This document shows, piece by piece, positions 1-9,072 of a stretch of DNA of 64,000 bases. A program made the position numbers and the translations under genes. Origin of the DNA: Neorhizobium alkalisoli (GTDB lineage Bacteria; Pseudomonadota; Alphaproteobacteria; Rhizobiales; Rhizobiaceae); NCBI RefSeq assembly GCF_002968635.1, contig NZ_PVBN01000017.1:17969-81968 (forward strand), given 5' to 3'. The notes under the pieces were generated by a model. The model was not told where the DNA came from. It searched no databases and was given only the letters and a program-made list of their open reading frames with translations. Every line of letters begins with the position of its first letter. Within the stretch, counting starts at the first letter, position 1.

Positions 1-492
1 GGCGCCTATGCCGATTGCCGGGCGGGACTTGATGCTGTTCCAGGCATGCGGGACGCCATCATCGACGTCGTCGAACACAAGGGGCGCCCCTTCCTCGGAA
101 TCTGCGTCGGCATGCAGCTCATGTCCTCGCGTGGACTGGAAAAGACGACCACCGAAGGGTTCGGCTGGATCGAGGGCGACGTCGTCGAGATGACCCCCAG
201 CGACCCTCACCTGAAAATCCCCCAGATCGGCTGGAATACGCTCGACCTGCATCACCCTCACCCGCTGTTCGACGGCATTCCGACAGGGCCCGCCGGGCTG
301 CACGCCTATTTCGTGCATTCCTACCACCTGGCGGCAAAACACCGGCACGATGTGATCGCAACGACCGAGTATGGCGGCGCCATGACGGCATTTGTCGGGC
401 GCGACAATGTCGCGGGCTCTCAGTTCCATCCGGAAAAGAGCCAGACGCTCGGCCTCGCCCTGATCTCCAATTTTCTGCGCTGGAAGCCTTGA
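1..492 (+). CDS. hisH: Imidazole glycerol phosphate synthase, glutaminase subunit (5' truncated)
   Basis: Glutaminase half of the HisHF enzyme. It releases ammonia from glutamine for HisF to close the imidazole ring in histidine synthesis. The frame is open from base 1, so the start and roughly the first 50 residues lie outside the window. Visible are the class I amidotransferase nucleophile in GICVGMQLM, the oxyanion region and the catalytic His/Glu in SQFHPEKSQ near the C-terminus. It is followed after 30 bp by hisA and then hisF, its partner. An internal ATG at 46 is only a methionine codon. Identification is secure. Confidence 0.95.
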   Translation, partial: GAYADCRAGLDAVPGMRDAIIDVVEHKGRPFLGICVGMQLMSSRGLEKTTTEGFGWIEGDVVEMTPSDPHLKIPQIGWNTLDLHHPHPLFDGIPTGPAGLHAYFVHSYHLAAKHRHDVIATTEYGGAMTAFVGRDNVAGSQFHPEKSQTLGLALISNFLRWKP

Positions 493-522
493 GCTCGCGC
501 GGACTGCCAGGACTGAACATCC

Positions 523-1266
523 ATGATCCTATTTCCCGCAATCGACCTCAAAGACGGCCAGTGCGTTCGCCTGAAGCTCGGCGACATGGCGCAGGCCACC
601 GTCTATAATCCCGATCCTGCAGCACAGGCGAAAGCCTTTGAAGACCAGGGCTTCGAATGGCTGCATGTGGTCGATCTCAACGGTGCCTTCGCCGGAGAGA
701 GCGTCAATGGTGCCGCCATCGACGCGATCCTGAAGGCGACGAAGAACCCCGTCCAGCTCGGCGGCGGTATCCGGACTCTCGATCATATCGAAGCCTGGCT
801 TTCGCGCGGTCTCGCCCGCGTCATCCTCGGCACCGTCGCGGTGCGCGACCCGGCGCTGGTGATCGAGGCCTGCAAGAAGTTTCCTGGCAAAGTCGCCGTC
901 GGCATCGATGCCAAGGGCGGCAAGGTGGCCGTCGAGGGCTGGGCCGAGGCTTCGGAACTCGGCGTCATCGAACTTGCCCGGAAATTCGAAGGGGCCGGCG
1001 TCTCCGCCATTATCTATACGGACATCGACCGCGACGGTATCCTGACCGGTATCAATTGGTCTTCGACCTTGGAGCTTGCGAATGCCGTTTCCATCCCGGT
1101 GATTGCGTCCGGCGGACTTGCCTCCCTCGACGATATCAGCCGCATGCTGGAGCCGGACGCCGCACGGCTCGAAGGGGCGATTTCCGGCCGTGCGCTTTAC
1201 GACGGCCGTATTGACCCGGGGCAGGCATTGGCGCTGATCCGCGCCAAGAAAGGACGTGCCGCATGA
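523..1266 (+). CDS. hisA: Phosphoribosylformimino-AICAR ribotide isomerase
   Basis: Catalyses the Amadori rearrangement of ProFAR to PRFAR, the fourth step of histidine synthesis, in the cytoplasm. The 247-residue protein is a complete TIM barrel. It starts MILFPAIDLKDG, carrying the N-terminal catalytic Asp, has the second catalytic Asp in YTDIDRDGIL, and has phosphate-binding Gly-rich loops (GGGIR and ASGGLAS). The length is normal for the family. The ATG follows hisH by 30 bp, and the stop overlaps the hisF start by 4 bases (ATGA), so the genes are probably cotranscribed and translationally coupled. Confidence 0.97.
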   Translation: MILFPAIDLKDGQCVRLKLGDMAQATVYNPDPAAQAKAFEDQGFEWLHVVDLNGAFAGESVNGAAIDAILKATKNPVQLGGGIRTLDHIEAWLSRGLARVILGTVAVRDPALVIEACKKFPGKVAVGIDAKGGKVAVEGWAEASELGVIELARKFEGAGVSAIIYTDIDRDGILTGINWSSTLELANAVSIPVIASGGLASLDDISRMLEPDAARLEGAISGRALYDGRIDPGQALALIRAKKGRAA

Positions 1267-2039
1267 CTTTGAAGGCCCGCGTTATTCCCTGTCTGGATGT
1301 GAAGGACGGCCGCGTCGTGAAAGGCGTGAACTTCGTCGACCTCATCGATGCCGGCGATCCGGTGGAAGCCGCAAAAGCTTACGATGCTGCCGGCGCCGAC
1401 GAATTGTGCTTCCTCGACATTACCGCCTCGTCGGACAATCGCGACACGATCTTCGACGTGGTTGCCCGCACGGCGGAGCATTGTTTCATGCCGCTCACCG
1501 TCGGCGGCGGCGTGCGTACCACTGCCGACATCCGCAAATTGCTGCTGGCGGGTGCCGACAAGGTCTCGATCAATTCGGCAGCGGTCAACAACCCGGATTT
1601 CGTGGCCGAGGCCGCCGACAAGTTCGGAAACCAGTGCATCGTCGTCTCGATCGACGCCAAGAAGGTCTCTGGGGCCGGTGAAACCGACCGGTGGGAAATA
1701 TTCACCCATGGCGGACGCAATCCGACGGGCATCGATGCGGTCGAATTCGCGATCAAGATGGTGGAGCGAGGTGCTGGCGAGCTCCTCGTCACGTCCATGG
1801 ACCGCGACGGCACGAAAAGTGGCTACGACCTTCGGCTGACACGCACAATTGCCGACAGTGTCCGGGCCCCCGTCGTCGCCTCCGGCGGCGTCGGCAATCT
1901 CGACGATATGGTCGCAGGCATCAAGGAAGGCCACGCCACTGCCGTGCTCGCCGCATCGATTTTCCATTTCGGTACCTATACGGTTGGTCAGGCTAAGCAT
2001 TATATGGCTGAGCACGGCGTTGCGATGCGGCTCGACTGA
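1263..2039 (+). CDS. hisF: Imidazole glycerol phosphate synthase, cyclase subunit
   Basis: Uses ammonia from HisH to convert PRFAR to imidazole glycerol phosphate and AICAR. The 258-residue TIM barrel keeps the first catalytic Asp in CLDVKDGRVVKG and the second in SIDAKK, plus the phosphate loops GGGVR and ASGGVG. It resembles hisA throughout, as expected for these ancient duplicates. The start codon overlaps the hisA stop. hisE follows 14 bp after the stop. Complete and unremarkable. Confidence 0.97.
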   Translation: MTLKARVIPCLDVKDGRVVKGVNFVDLIDAGDPVEAAKAYDAAGADELCFLDITASSDNRDTIFDVVARTAEHCFMPLTVGGGVRTTADIRKLLLAGADKVSINSAAVNNPDFVAEAADKFGNQCIVVSIDAKKVSGAGETDRWEIFTHGGRNPTGIDAVEFAIKMVERGAGELLVTSMDRDGTKSGYDLRLTRTIADSVRAPVVASGGVGNLDDMVAGIKEGHATAVLAASIFHFGTYTVGQAKHYMAEHGVAMRLD

Positions 2040-2053
2040 CCGGGAGAGACAGT

Positions 2054-2377
2054 GTGAGTGAATTTTCCCTGAGCGACCTGGAAAGGATCGTGGCGCAGCG
2101 CGCCAAGGCCTCGCCTGATGAATCGTGGACGGCGAAGCTCGTGGCCGCCGGGCAGACGAAGGCAGCCAAGAAGCTTGGCGAAGAGGCCGTCGAGACAGTC
2201 ATTGCCGCAGTCTCCCAGAATCGGAAGGATCTGGTGGGTGAAAGCGCAGACCTCCTCTATCACCTGATGGTCGTATTGAATATTGCCGGCATCCCGCTAC
2301 AGGATATCCTGGAAGAACTCCAACGGCGGACCGGTCAATCCGGCCTCCGGGAAAAGGCGGGCCGGCCGACATCATGA
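2054..2377 (+). CDS. hisE: Phosphoribosyl-ATP pyrophosphatase
   Basis: Hydrolyses phosphoribosyl-ATP to phosphoribosyl-AMP, the second step of histidine synthesis. It is a stand-alone 107-residue HisE with no HisI domain. The MazG-like helical fold shows in KKLGEEAVETVIAA and the acidic ESADLLYHL segment, which together bind Mg and substrate. The start appears to be GTG preceded by a GGGAGAGA ribosome-binding site. The stop overlaps the coaA start (ATGA), placing coaA at the end of the histidine operon. Confidence 0.95.
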   Translation: MSEFSLSDLERIVAQRAKASPDESWTAKLVAAGQTKAAKKLGEEAVETVIAAVSQNRKDLVGESADLLYHLMVVLNIAGIPLQDILEELQRRTGQSGLREKAGRPTS

Positions 2378-3363
2378 ATATAGCACCTCAATCCGCCGAA
2401 ACGTCCGAGACGGACCCGATTGTTGAATACTACTCGCCTTATCATCGGTTTACGGCCGAGGAATGGGCGAGGTTCCGCGCCGATACGCCTCTGACGCTGA
2501 AGGCAGACGAGGTAAGCCGGCTTCGATCCCTCGACGACCCGATCGATCTCGACGAGGTGCGGCGGATCTATCTCTCGCTCTCGCGCCTGCTGTCCTCGCA
2601 TGTCGAAGCTTCTCAGCTTCTATTCCAGCAGAGGAACCGCTTCCTCAGCCTCTCGGACGTTGCTAAGACCCCCTTCATCATCGGGATTGCCGGATCGGTG
2701 GCCGTCGGCAAATCAACGACAGCGCGTATCCTTCAGGAATTGCTCGCTCGCTGGCCGTCGAGCCCGAAGGTGGACCTGATCACCACGGACGGTTTCCTTC
2801 ACCCCAACGCCGTGCTCCAGCGCGAAAACCTGATGGAGCGGAAGGGTTTTCCGGAAAGCTATGACGTAGGCGCCATCCTGCGCTTTCTCTCGGCCATCAA
2901 GGCAGGCGAACCAAACGTCAAGGCGCCGCGCTATTCGCATCTCACCTATGACGTGTTGCCGAACGAATTCACGCTGGTCGACCGGCCGGACATATTGATC
3001 TTTGAAGGCATCAATGTGCTGCAGTCGCGAGCGCTGCCGGCCGATGGAAAGATCGTGCCGATCGTTTCGGACTTTTTCGATTTCTCGATCTATATCGATG
3101 CGGACGAGGAGCAGATCCACACTTGGTATGTCCAGCGCTTCATGAAACTGCGCCAGACCGCCTTTCGCGATCCGACTTCCTTCTTCAAGAAATACGCCGC
3201 CATCGATGCGGATGCGGCACGCGCCGTCGCCGAGGGGCTTTGGGAAAACATCAATCTCAAGAACTTGAGGCAGAACATCGTGCCGACGCGGCCTCGCGCC
3301 GACCTCATCCTGCGCAAGGGCCGCAATCACCTCGTGGAAACGGTGTCGCTCCGCAAATTATAG
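2374..3363 (+). CDS. coaA: Pantothenate kinase, type I
   Basis: Phosphorylates pantothenate, the committed step of coenzyme A synthesis. At 329 residues it matches the bacterial type I family. A P-loop GSVAVGKSTTAR lies near residue 110, and the family motifs TTDGFLHPN, KGFPESYD and FEGINVLQ follow. It sits at the 3' end of the his operon with a 4-base overlap, an arrangement I recall for other rhizobia. A second CoA gene, coaE, is about 38 kb away. No terminator was obvious in the 30 bp before the convergent alkB-like gene. Confidence 0.96.
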   Translation: MNIAPQSAETSETDPIVEYYSPYHRFTAEEWARFRADTPLTLKADEVSRLRSLDDPIDLDEVRRIYLSLSRLLSSHVEASQLLFQQRNRFLSLSDVAKTPFIIGIAGSVAVGKSTTARILQELLARWPSSPKVDLITTDGFLHPNAVLQRENLMERKGFPESYDVGAILRFLSAIKAGEPNVKAPRYSHLTYDVLPNEFTLVDRPDILIFEGINVLQSRALPADGKIVPIVSDFFDFSIYIDADEEQIHTWYVQRFMKLRQTAFRDPTSFFKKYAAIDADAARAVAEGLWENINLKNLRQNIVPTRPRADLILRKGRNHLVETVSLRKL

Positions 3364-3393
3364 CCGATGGATCGGCGGCCATCGACAACGGCC

Positions 3394-4005
3394 TCAGACG
3401 TTGACCCGGCGAAGCGTCAGATTGATCCTGCCGCCGCTCTTCAAGAGGGTCGAAGTGTCGGGATAGATGCGATCGACGCCGTGAAAGGCCAACCGCCCTT
3501 CCCCGCCGAGGACGACGATGTCGCCGCTTGCCAGCCGGAAGGAACGTGTCGGGTCCTTGCGGTTCAAGCCGCCCACCCGGAACAGGCAGCTGTTGCCAAG
3601 TGAGATCGAAAGAACCGGCGCCGCCAGATCGGTCTCGTCCCTATCCTGATGCAACCCCATCCTGGCCTCGTCCGAATAGAAGTTGACGAGACAAGCTTCC
3701 GGTGGCTTCGGATAGTCAGCGAGCCGCTCCCACAGATCGATCAATTCCTTCGGCATGGCGGGCCACGGCTTACCCGTTACCGGATGAAACGGTTGATACC
3801 GATAGCCTCTATCCTTGTCGGTCACCCAGCCCAGCGAGCCGCAATTGGTCATGCGCACGGACATGGGTTTTCCGGTACCGGGCATTTCCGGCACATAGAG
3901 CGGCGCTTCCATTACAATGGCTCTGATCGCTTCGACCAGGCACTCCTGCGCTGGGCGGTCCAGGTAGTCCGGCAGGTGGCGGATACCGTTGGATAACGTT
4001 GCCAA
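3394..4005 (-). CDS. alkB: AlkB-like 2-oxoglutarate/Fe(II)-dependent alkylation-repair dioxygenase
   Basis: Probably repairs alkylated bases in DNA or RNA by oxidative demethylation. The 203-residue protein shows the iron ligands HxD in LHQDRDE and the distal His in FHGVDR. The 2-oxoglutarate arginines are in the C-terminal RINLTLRRV. The only start that fits is TTG at 4005, because GGAG lies 6 bases upstream and the upstream gene arfB stops 1 base before. The two genes are therefore almost certainly one operon. Family assignment is firm; the preferred substrate is not visible from sequence. Confidence 0.9.
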   Translation of the reverse strand: MATLSNGIRHLPDYLDRPAQECLVEAIRAIVMEAPLYVPEMPGTGKPMSVRMTNCGSLGWVTDKDRGYRYQPFHPVTGKPWPAMPKELIDLWERLADYPKPPEACLVNFYSDEARMGLHQDRDETDLAAPVLSISLGNSCLFRVGGLNRKDPTRSFRLASGDIVVLGGEGRLAFHGVDRIYPDTSTLLKSGGRINLTLRRVNV

Positions 4006-4006
4006 G

Positions 4007-4441
4007 TCAATCTCCGTTCGGGCGGCCCCGCATTTTCTTCACTTCCGAACGTCCGGACTTTTCCTTCAGCCGGCGCTCGACCGAACCTTTGGTGGGTTTG
4101 GTGGCCTTCCTTGGCGGCGGCGGCGGCTTGGCGGCCTCGAGGATCATTTCCTTCAGGCGCTCACGCGCCTCTTCGCGATTGCGCTCCTGGCTGCGGGAGC
4201 GGCTTGCTTCTATCATCAGCACGCCGTCCTTCGACACCCGTTTCCCGGCAAGCTTGAGGGCATTTGCCTTTATGCGCTCAGGTAGCGACGGAGAACTGGC
4301 GATATCGAAGAAAAGCTGAACGGCTGTGGAGACCTTGTTGACGTTCTGACCACCCGGCCCGCCCGCAAGCACGAACTGCTCGGTGAGCTCCCATCCGGCG
4401 ATGGTAATGCGGCTGTTGATGACGAGGGGATTGCTGGCCAT
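4007..4441 (-). CDS. arfB: ArfB/YaeJ-type alternative ribosome-rescue peptidyl-tRNA hydrolase
   Basis: Releases peptides from ribosomes stalled on mRNAs without a stop codon. The 144-residue protein has the release-factor GGQ motif (AGGPGGQNVNKV) near residue 28. Its C-terminal tail is rich in Lys and Arg, the part that enters the empty mRNA channel in the family. The start is ATG at 4441. It leads a two-gene operon with the alkB-like gene. It is much shorter than RF1 or RF2, which excludes a canonical release factor. Confidence 0.93.
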   Translation of the reverse strand: MASNPLVINSRITIAGWELTEQFVLAGGPGGQNVNKVSTAVQLFFDIASSPSLPERIKANALKLAGKRVSKDGVLMIEASRSRSQERNREEARERLKEMILEAAKPPPPPRKATKPTKGSVERRLKEKSGRSEVKKMRGRPNGD

Positions 4442-4486
4442 GATCGACTGGTCTTTGTGTTTGGCCGCATCTTTCCCACAAAGCCG

Positions 4487-4522
4487 GCAAAAAGAAAACC
4501 GCCAGCTGAGCAGCCGGCGGTT
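4487..4522 (-). terminator. Rho-independent terminator of pckA
   Basis: The arms AACCGCC and GGCGGTT enclose a second stem GCTG/CAGC. On the minus strand the hairpin is followed by a TTTTCTTTTTG tail. It lies 22 bp past the pckA stop, as expected for intrinsic termination. Its right arm overlaps a weak parS-like sequence. Confidence 0.8.
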
Positions 4523-4534
4523 CCACGTGAATCA
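4519..4534. other. Degenerate parS-like site (13/16)
   Basis: GGTTCCACGTGAATCA has the central CACGTG but differs from TGTTTCACGTGAAACA at three positions. It lies between pckA and arfB, about 48 kb from parB. It may be a weak ParB site or a relic; it is the leftmost of the series in the window. Confidence 0.45.
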
Positions 4535-4544
4535 TGTTTGGGTT

Positions 4545-6155
4545 TTATTCCGCTGCCACAAGAAGTGCGGGGGCCGCGTCGCGCACTTTCCTGTCGACAT
4601 GATCTTCGAATTTCTCGAAGTTCGAAATAAACATCGAAACCAGCTTCTGCGCCTGAGCATCGTAAGCGATGCCGTCGGCCCAGGTCGAGCGCGGGTCCAG
4701 AATGGAATTGTCGAGACCCTCGACGGCAACCGGTACCGCAAACCCGAAATTCGGGTCCGTACGGAACTCAACGCCATTGAGGCTGCCGTTGAGGGCGGCG
4801 GTCAACAGGGCCCGGGTTGCCTTGATCGGCATACGGCGACCGACGCCGTAGGCGCCGCCCGTCCAGCCGGTATTGACCAGCCAGCAATTGACACCGTGGC
4901 GGGCGATCAGGTCCTTGAGCAGATTGCCGTACTCGGCCGGATGGCGCGGCATGAAGGGTGCGCCGAAGCAGGTCGAGAAGGTGGCCTCAGGCTCGGTCAC
5001 GCCCTTTTCCGTACCGGCAACCTTGGCGGTGTAGCCGGAAAGGAAGTGATACATAGCCTGTTCCGGCGTCAGCTTGGCGATCGGCGGCATGACCCCGAAG
5101 GCGTCGGCCGTCAGCATGATGATCGTCTTCGGATGCGGCGCAAGGCCGGTTTCCGATGCATTGGGGATGAAATGCAGCGGATAGGCGCTGCGGGTGTTTT
5201 CGGTCAGCGAGCTGTCGTCGAAGTCGGGCACGCGGTTTTCGTCGAGCACGACATTCTCGAGCACGGTGCCGAACCGGCGGGTCGCGGCATAGATTTCTGG
5301 TTCCGCTTCGGCAGAAAGCCTGATCGCCTTGGCATAGCAACCGCCTTCGAAATTGAAGACGCCGGTCTCGCCCCAGCCATGCTCGTCGTCGCCGATGAGG
5401 GTGCGGCTGGGATCGGCCGAAAGTGTGGTCTTGCCGGTGCCCGAAAGGCCGAAGAAGACGGCGGTATCGTCATCCGAACCGACATTTGCCGAGCAGTGCA
5501 TCGGCATGACGCCCTTGGCCGGCAGCAGATAGTTCAGCACGGAGAAGACAGACTTCTTGTTCTCGCCTGCATAGGACGTGCCGCCGATCAGGACGAGGCC
5601 ATTGGTCAGGTCGCACGCGATTACCGTTTCCGTGCGGCAGCCGTGGCGGGCCGGATCGGCGCGGAAGCTCGGCAGGTTGATGATGGTCAGCTTCTGCACG
5701 AAGTTTTCGAGAGAAGCCCGGCTCGGCCGGATCAGCAGATTGCGGATGAACAGCGCATGCCAGGCAAGTTCGGTGATCATGCGGGTCGGAAGCGCGTTTT
5801 CCGGATCGGCGCCGCCGATCAGATCCTGCACATAAAGAGCCTTGCCGGCGGCATGCGCGAGCATATCCTTGCGCAGGACCTCGAAGTGCTCGGGCGACAT
5901 CGGCTTGTTATTGTCCCACCAGATCTGGTCTTCGGTCTTGCTGTCCCGGACGATGAATTTATCCTTGGGAGACCGGCCAGTGTGCTGTCCCGTGATGGCC
6001 CTCAACGCGCCGTCGGCCGTCAGATCGGCTTCACCGCGGCGAATGGCTTCTTCGTAAAGCTCGACTTCGGACAAGTTATAATTGACACGCGATACATCGC
6101 CGAAACCGATCGCCGCCAACCCGTTGGACGGGTTGTGAAGTCCAAACTCCTCCAT
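4545..6155 (-). CDS. pckA: Phosphoenolpyruvate carboxykinase (ATP)
   Basis: Converts oxaloacetate and ATP to PEP, the entry step of gluconeogenesis, used by rhizobia growing on dicarboxylates. The start MEEFGLHNPSNG at 6155 gives 536 residues, the usual length, and has AAGGAA 8 bases upstream. Upstream in-frame codons to 6221 are not credible. The kinase P-loop GLSGTGKTTLSAD, the substrate loop TGQHTGRSPKDKF, and the metal-binding segment after the P-loop are all present. It is divergent from chvI across an AT-rich gap and close to genes of the same PEP-linked PTS regulatory set. Confidence 0.97.
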   Translation of the reverse strand: MEEFGLHNPSNGLAAIGFGDVSRVNYNLSEVELYEEAIRRGEADLTADGALRAITGQHTGRSPKDKFIVRDSKTEDQIWWDNNKPMSPEHFEVLRKDMLAHAAGKALYVQDLIGGADPENALPTRMITELAWHALFIRNLLIRPSRASLENFVQKLTIINLPSFRADPARHGCRTETVIACDLTNGLVLIGGTSYAGENKKSVFSVLNYLLPAKGVMPMHCSANVGSDDDTAVFFGLSGTGKTTLSADPSRTLIGDDEHGWGETGVFNFEGGCYAKAIRLSAEAEPEIYAATRRFGTVLENVVLDENRVPDFDDSSLTENTRSAYPLHFIPNASETGLAPHPKTIIMLTADAFGVMPPIAKLTPEQAMYHFLSGYTAKVAGTEKGVTEPEATFSTCFGAPFMPRHPAEYGNLLKDLIARHGVNCWLVNTGWTGGAYGVGRRMPIKATRALLTAALNGSLNGVEFRTDPNFGFAVPVAVEGLDNSILDPRSTWADGIAYDAQAQKLVSMFISNFEKFEDHVDRKVRDAAPALLVAAE

Positions 6156-6482
6156 GCGCGCATTCCTTCCGCTTTTAGTTGAACGTGGCGCAAAATTAAT
6201 GAGGGAATCCGAAAAGGGCAAGTGGCCTTTTGGAAATTGTTTAGTAATATCAATTAATTAATCGATTTAAAAAAATTTATTCCTCTTTAAATCGGTTTAA
6301 TAATGGTTTTAATCCCGCTTTATGGGCGCATAAAATTGCGGGTCCAATCCTTGGATTGTAAGCCGCCCCTTTATCTTTGCCACAATTTGTTCCACCTTTA
6401 TACTCAAGAAGCGCGTCGGCTGAAGCGCCCGGGCTGGGGCGATTCCGGGAGATGCGTATAAATGGTGACGGAGACGGAGAGC
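6156..6482. promoter_or_regulatory. AT-rich divergent control region between pckA and chvI
   Basis: A gene-free 0.33 kb stretch holding the promoters of both flanking genes. Its centre, about 6225-6315, is far richer in A and T than its surroundings and carries repeated TTAA tetramers. Two of these are spaced TTAA-N6-TTAA, one base short of a CtrA box. An inverted repeat with arms CGATTTAAA (6263-6271) and TTTAAATCG (6286-6294) encloses 14 bases. I recognise no characterised operator. The short ORFs in it look like noise. Confidence 0.6.
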
Positions 6483-7205
6483 ATGCAGACAATCGCGCTC
6501 GTGGACGACGACCGCAATATTCTGACTTCGGTGTCGATTGCACTGGAAGCGGAAGGATACAAGGTCGAAACCTATACGGACGGCGCCTCTGCGCTCGACG
6601 GGCTGATCGCCCGCCCGCCGCAGCTGGCGATCTTCGATATCAAGATGCCGCGCATGGACGGAATGGAACTGCTGCGGCGACTTCGGCAGAAGTCGGACGT
6701 GCCCGTCATCTTCCTGACGTCCAAGGACGAGGAGATCGACGAGCTGTTCGGGCTGAAGATGGGTGCCGACGATTTCATCACCAAACCGTTCTCGCAACGG
6801 CTGCTGGTGGAACGGGTGAAGGCAATCTTGCGCCGTGCGGGCGCCCGCGAGGCGCAGGCCGTCGGAGGCGGCAAGGTGGCCTCGGACCAGCAGGCTGCGC
6901 GTACGCTGGAGCGAGGCCAACTCCTCATGGATCAGGAGCGCCACACCTGCACCTGGAAGGGCGAACCGGTGACGCTGACGGTGACCGAGTTCCTGATCCT
7001 GCATTCTCTGGCGCAGCGACCAGGCGTGGTGAAAAGCCGCGACGCGCTGATGGATGCGGCTTATGACGAGCAGGTCTACGTGGACGATCGCACGATCGAC
7101 AGCCACATCAAGCGGTTGCGCAAGAAATTCAAGATGGTCGACAACGACTTTGATATGATCGAAACGCTCTACGGCGTAGGTTACCGGTTCCGCGAGGCGG
7201 CTTGA
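6483..7205 (+). CDS. chvI: Two-component response regulator ChvI
   Basis: DNA-binding regulator of the acid/cell-envelope two-component system needed for symbiosis or virulence in rhizobia and agrobacteria. The receiver domain starts MQTIALVDDDRN with the acidic pair, has phospho-Asp in IFDIKMPRMDG, and the conserved Lys in DFITKPF. A winged-helix OmpR-type domain covers about residues 140-235 (VDDRTIDSHIKRLRKK). I chose ATG 6483 by family alignment. ATG 6462, with GGGAG upstream, would add seven residues. The histidine kinase partner chvG follows after 76 bp. Confidence 0.96.
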   Translation: MQTIALVDDDRNILTSVSIALEAEGYKVETYTDGASALDGLIARPPQLAIFDIKMPRMDGMELLRRLRQKSDVPVIFLTSKDEEIDELFGLKMGADDFITKPFSQRLLVERVKAILRRAGAREAQAVGGGKVASDQQAARTLERGQLLMDQERHTCTWKGEPVTLTVTEFLILHSLAQRPGVVKSRDALMDAAYDEQVYVDDRTIDSHIKRLRKKFKMVDNDFDMIETLYGVGYRFREAA

Positions 7206-7281
7206 GACAGGCTCTCTTACGGAAGGTTAACTTGAGGCCACGGCCGGATCAGAGATAAATTGGTCCGGTGGAAGGACTGCA

Positions 7282-9072
7282 GTGGCAGATCAGACATTCG
7301 ACAGTGAAATGACCCGAACGGAGAAGGTCGAGACACGCCGCGCGCCGCGGCGTTTCTGGTCGAGGCCTTTCACGCTCATCCGTCGGGTGTTCGGCCATGC
7401 CGTCTTTTCCAGCCTCACTCGTCGCATCCTGTTCTTCAATATCGCCGCGACGGTGGTTCTCGTCGCGGGCATTCTCTACCTCAACCAGTTCCGAGAAGGG
7501 CTGATCGACGCCCGCGTGGAAAGCCTTCTGACCCAGGGCGAGATCATCGCGGGTGCGATATCGGCCTCGGCGTCCGTCGATACCAATTCGATCACCATCG
7601 ATCCGCAAAAGCTTCTCGAACTCCAGGCCGGCCAGAGCATAACGCCCGTGCCGAACGACGAGGACCTGGATTTTCCGATCGATCCGGAACGGGTGGCCCC
7701 GGTTCTGCGGCGGCTCATTTCGCCGACCCGCACACGCGCCCGTATCTTCGACGCCGATGCCAATCTGCTGCTCGACTCCCGCCATCTCTATTCGCGCGGC
7801 CAGGTTCTGCGGTTTGACCTGCCCCCGGTCGAAAACGAGACGCAGACCTGGAGCGAATGGTTCGGAAGCCTTTTCAACCGGCTCCTGCAGCCGGGCAATT
7901 TGCCGGTTTATAAGGAAGCGCCAGGCGGCGACGGCTCGATCTACCCGGAAGTGATGAATGCTCTGACGGGTGTACGCGGAGCGCTGGTGCGGGTCACCGA
8001 TCGCGGCGAACTTATCGTCTCCGTCGCAGTGCCGGTCCAGCGTTTCCGGGCTGTTCTTGGCGTCCTTCTGCTCTCGACCCAGGCAGGCGATATCGACAAG
8101 ATCGTGCATGCAGAGCGGCTGGCGATCATGCGGGTCTTCGGCGTCGCGACGCTGGTCAACATCCTATTGTCGCTGCTCCTGTCGTCGACCATCGCCAATC
8201 CGCTGCGACGGCTCGCGGCAGCGGCCATCCGCGTCCGCCGCGGAGCCAAGCAGCGCGAGGAGATCCCGGATTTCGCCTATCGGCAGGACGAGATCGGCAA
8301 TCTTTCGATTGCGCTGCGCGAAATGACCAACGCCCTGTATGACCGGATCGACGCCATCGAGAGCTTTGCAGCGGATGTGAGCCACGAACTCAAGAATCCA
8401 CTTACTTCGCTGCGAAGCGCAGTGGAAACTCTGCCTCTTGCGAAGTCCGAGGAGTCGAAGCAGCGGCTGACGGAAATCATCTTCCACGATGTGCGCCGGC
8501 TCGATCGCCTGATCAGCGACATTTCCGACGCCTCGCGGCTCGACGCGGAGCTTGCCCGTTCCGATGCCGCCTCGGTCAACATGGAAAACCTGCTCAGCAA
8601 TCTGGTCGATATTTCGCGTCAGATACGGACCGGCCGCAAGCCGGTGGAGATCGATCTGACGATGGACAGCAAGGGCGGCAACCGATTGGCCTATCTCGTG
8701 AACGGCCACGATCTCCGTCTAGGACAAATCGTTACCAATCTCATCGAAAATGCCCGTTCCTTCGTACCGGAAAAAGGGGGACGCATTTCGATCCGGCTGT
8801 CGCGCATCAAGGACCTGGTCACCATCACCGTCGACGACAATGGTCCGGGCATCCAGGCGGAAGACATCGACCGCATTTTCGAGCGCTTTTATACGGACCG
8901 CCCTGAAGGTGAGAGCTTCGGCCAGAATTCCGGTCTTGGTCTCTCGATCAGCCGCCAGATCGCGGAAGCCCATGGGGGTACGCTGAAGGCGGAAAACCTG
9001 CACGACCCGAAAACCGGCTCCACGTCGGGTGCGCGGTTCATCCTTTCGCTGCCGGCCGGCGAAACCCAATGA
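7282..9072 (+). CDS. chvG: Sensor histidine kinase ChvG
   Basis: Membrane sensor kinase that phosphorylates ChvI; in Sinorhizobium it is held in check by periplasmic ExoR. The 596-residue protein has a first membrane segment near residues 50-70, a long periplasmic loop, and a second segment near 280-300 followed by HAMP. The phospho-His is in FAADVSHELKNPL. The ATPase boxes are LIENARSF, DNGPGIQ and GLGLSISRQ. It starts with GTG behind GGAAGGA. The stop overlaps hprK (ATGA), linking the envelope sensor to the PTS regulatory kinase. Confidence 0.96.
   Translation: MADQTFDSEMTRTEKVETRRAPRRFWSRPFTLIRRVFGHAVFSSLTRRILFFNIAATVVLVAGILYLNQFREGLIDARVESLLTQGEIIAGAISASASVDTNSITIDPQKLLELQAGQSITPVPNDEDLDFPIDPERVAPVLRRLISPTRTRARIFDADANLLLDSRHLYSRGQVLRFDLPPVENETQTWSEWFGSLFNRLLQPGNLPVYKEAPGGDGSIYPEVMNALTGVRGALVRVTDRGELIVSVAVPVQRFRAVLGVLLLSTQAGDIDKIVHAERLAIMRVFGVATLVNILLSLLLSSTIANPLRRLAAAAIRVRRGAKQREEIPDFAYRQDEIGNLSIALREMTNALYDRIDAIESFAADVSHELKNPLTSLRSAVETLPLAKSEESKQRLTEIIFHDVRRLDRLISDISDASRLDAELARSDAASVNMENLLSNLVDISRQIRTGRKPVEIDLTMDSKGGNRLAYLVNGHDLRLGQIVTNLIENARSFVPEKGGRISIRLSRIKDLVTITVDDNGPGIQAEDIDRIFERFYTDRPEGESFGQNSGLGLSISRQIAEAHGGTLKAENLHDPKTGSTSGARFILSLPAGETQ

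Noticed and set aside
4383..6182. A 599-codon plus-strand open frame opposite pckA, and similar long antisense frames opposite hisF, ahcY, divL and addA
   Set aside because: They lie exactly opposite conserved genes, have Arg/His/Gly-rich composition typical of GC-rich antisense frames and match no family I know.
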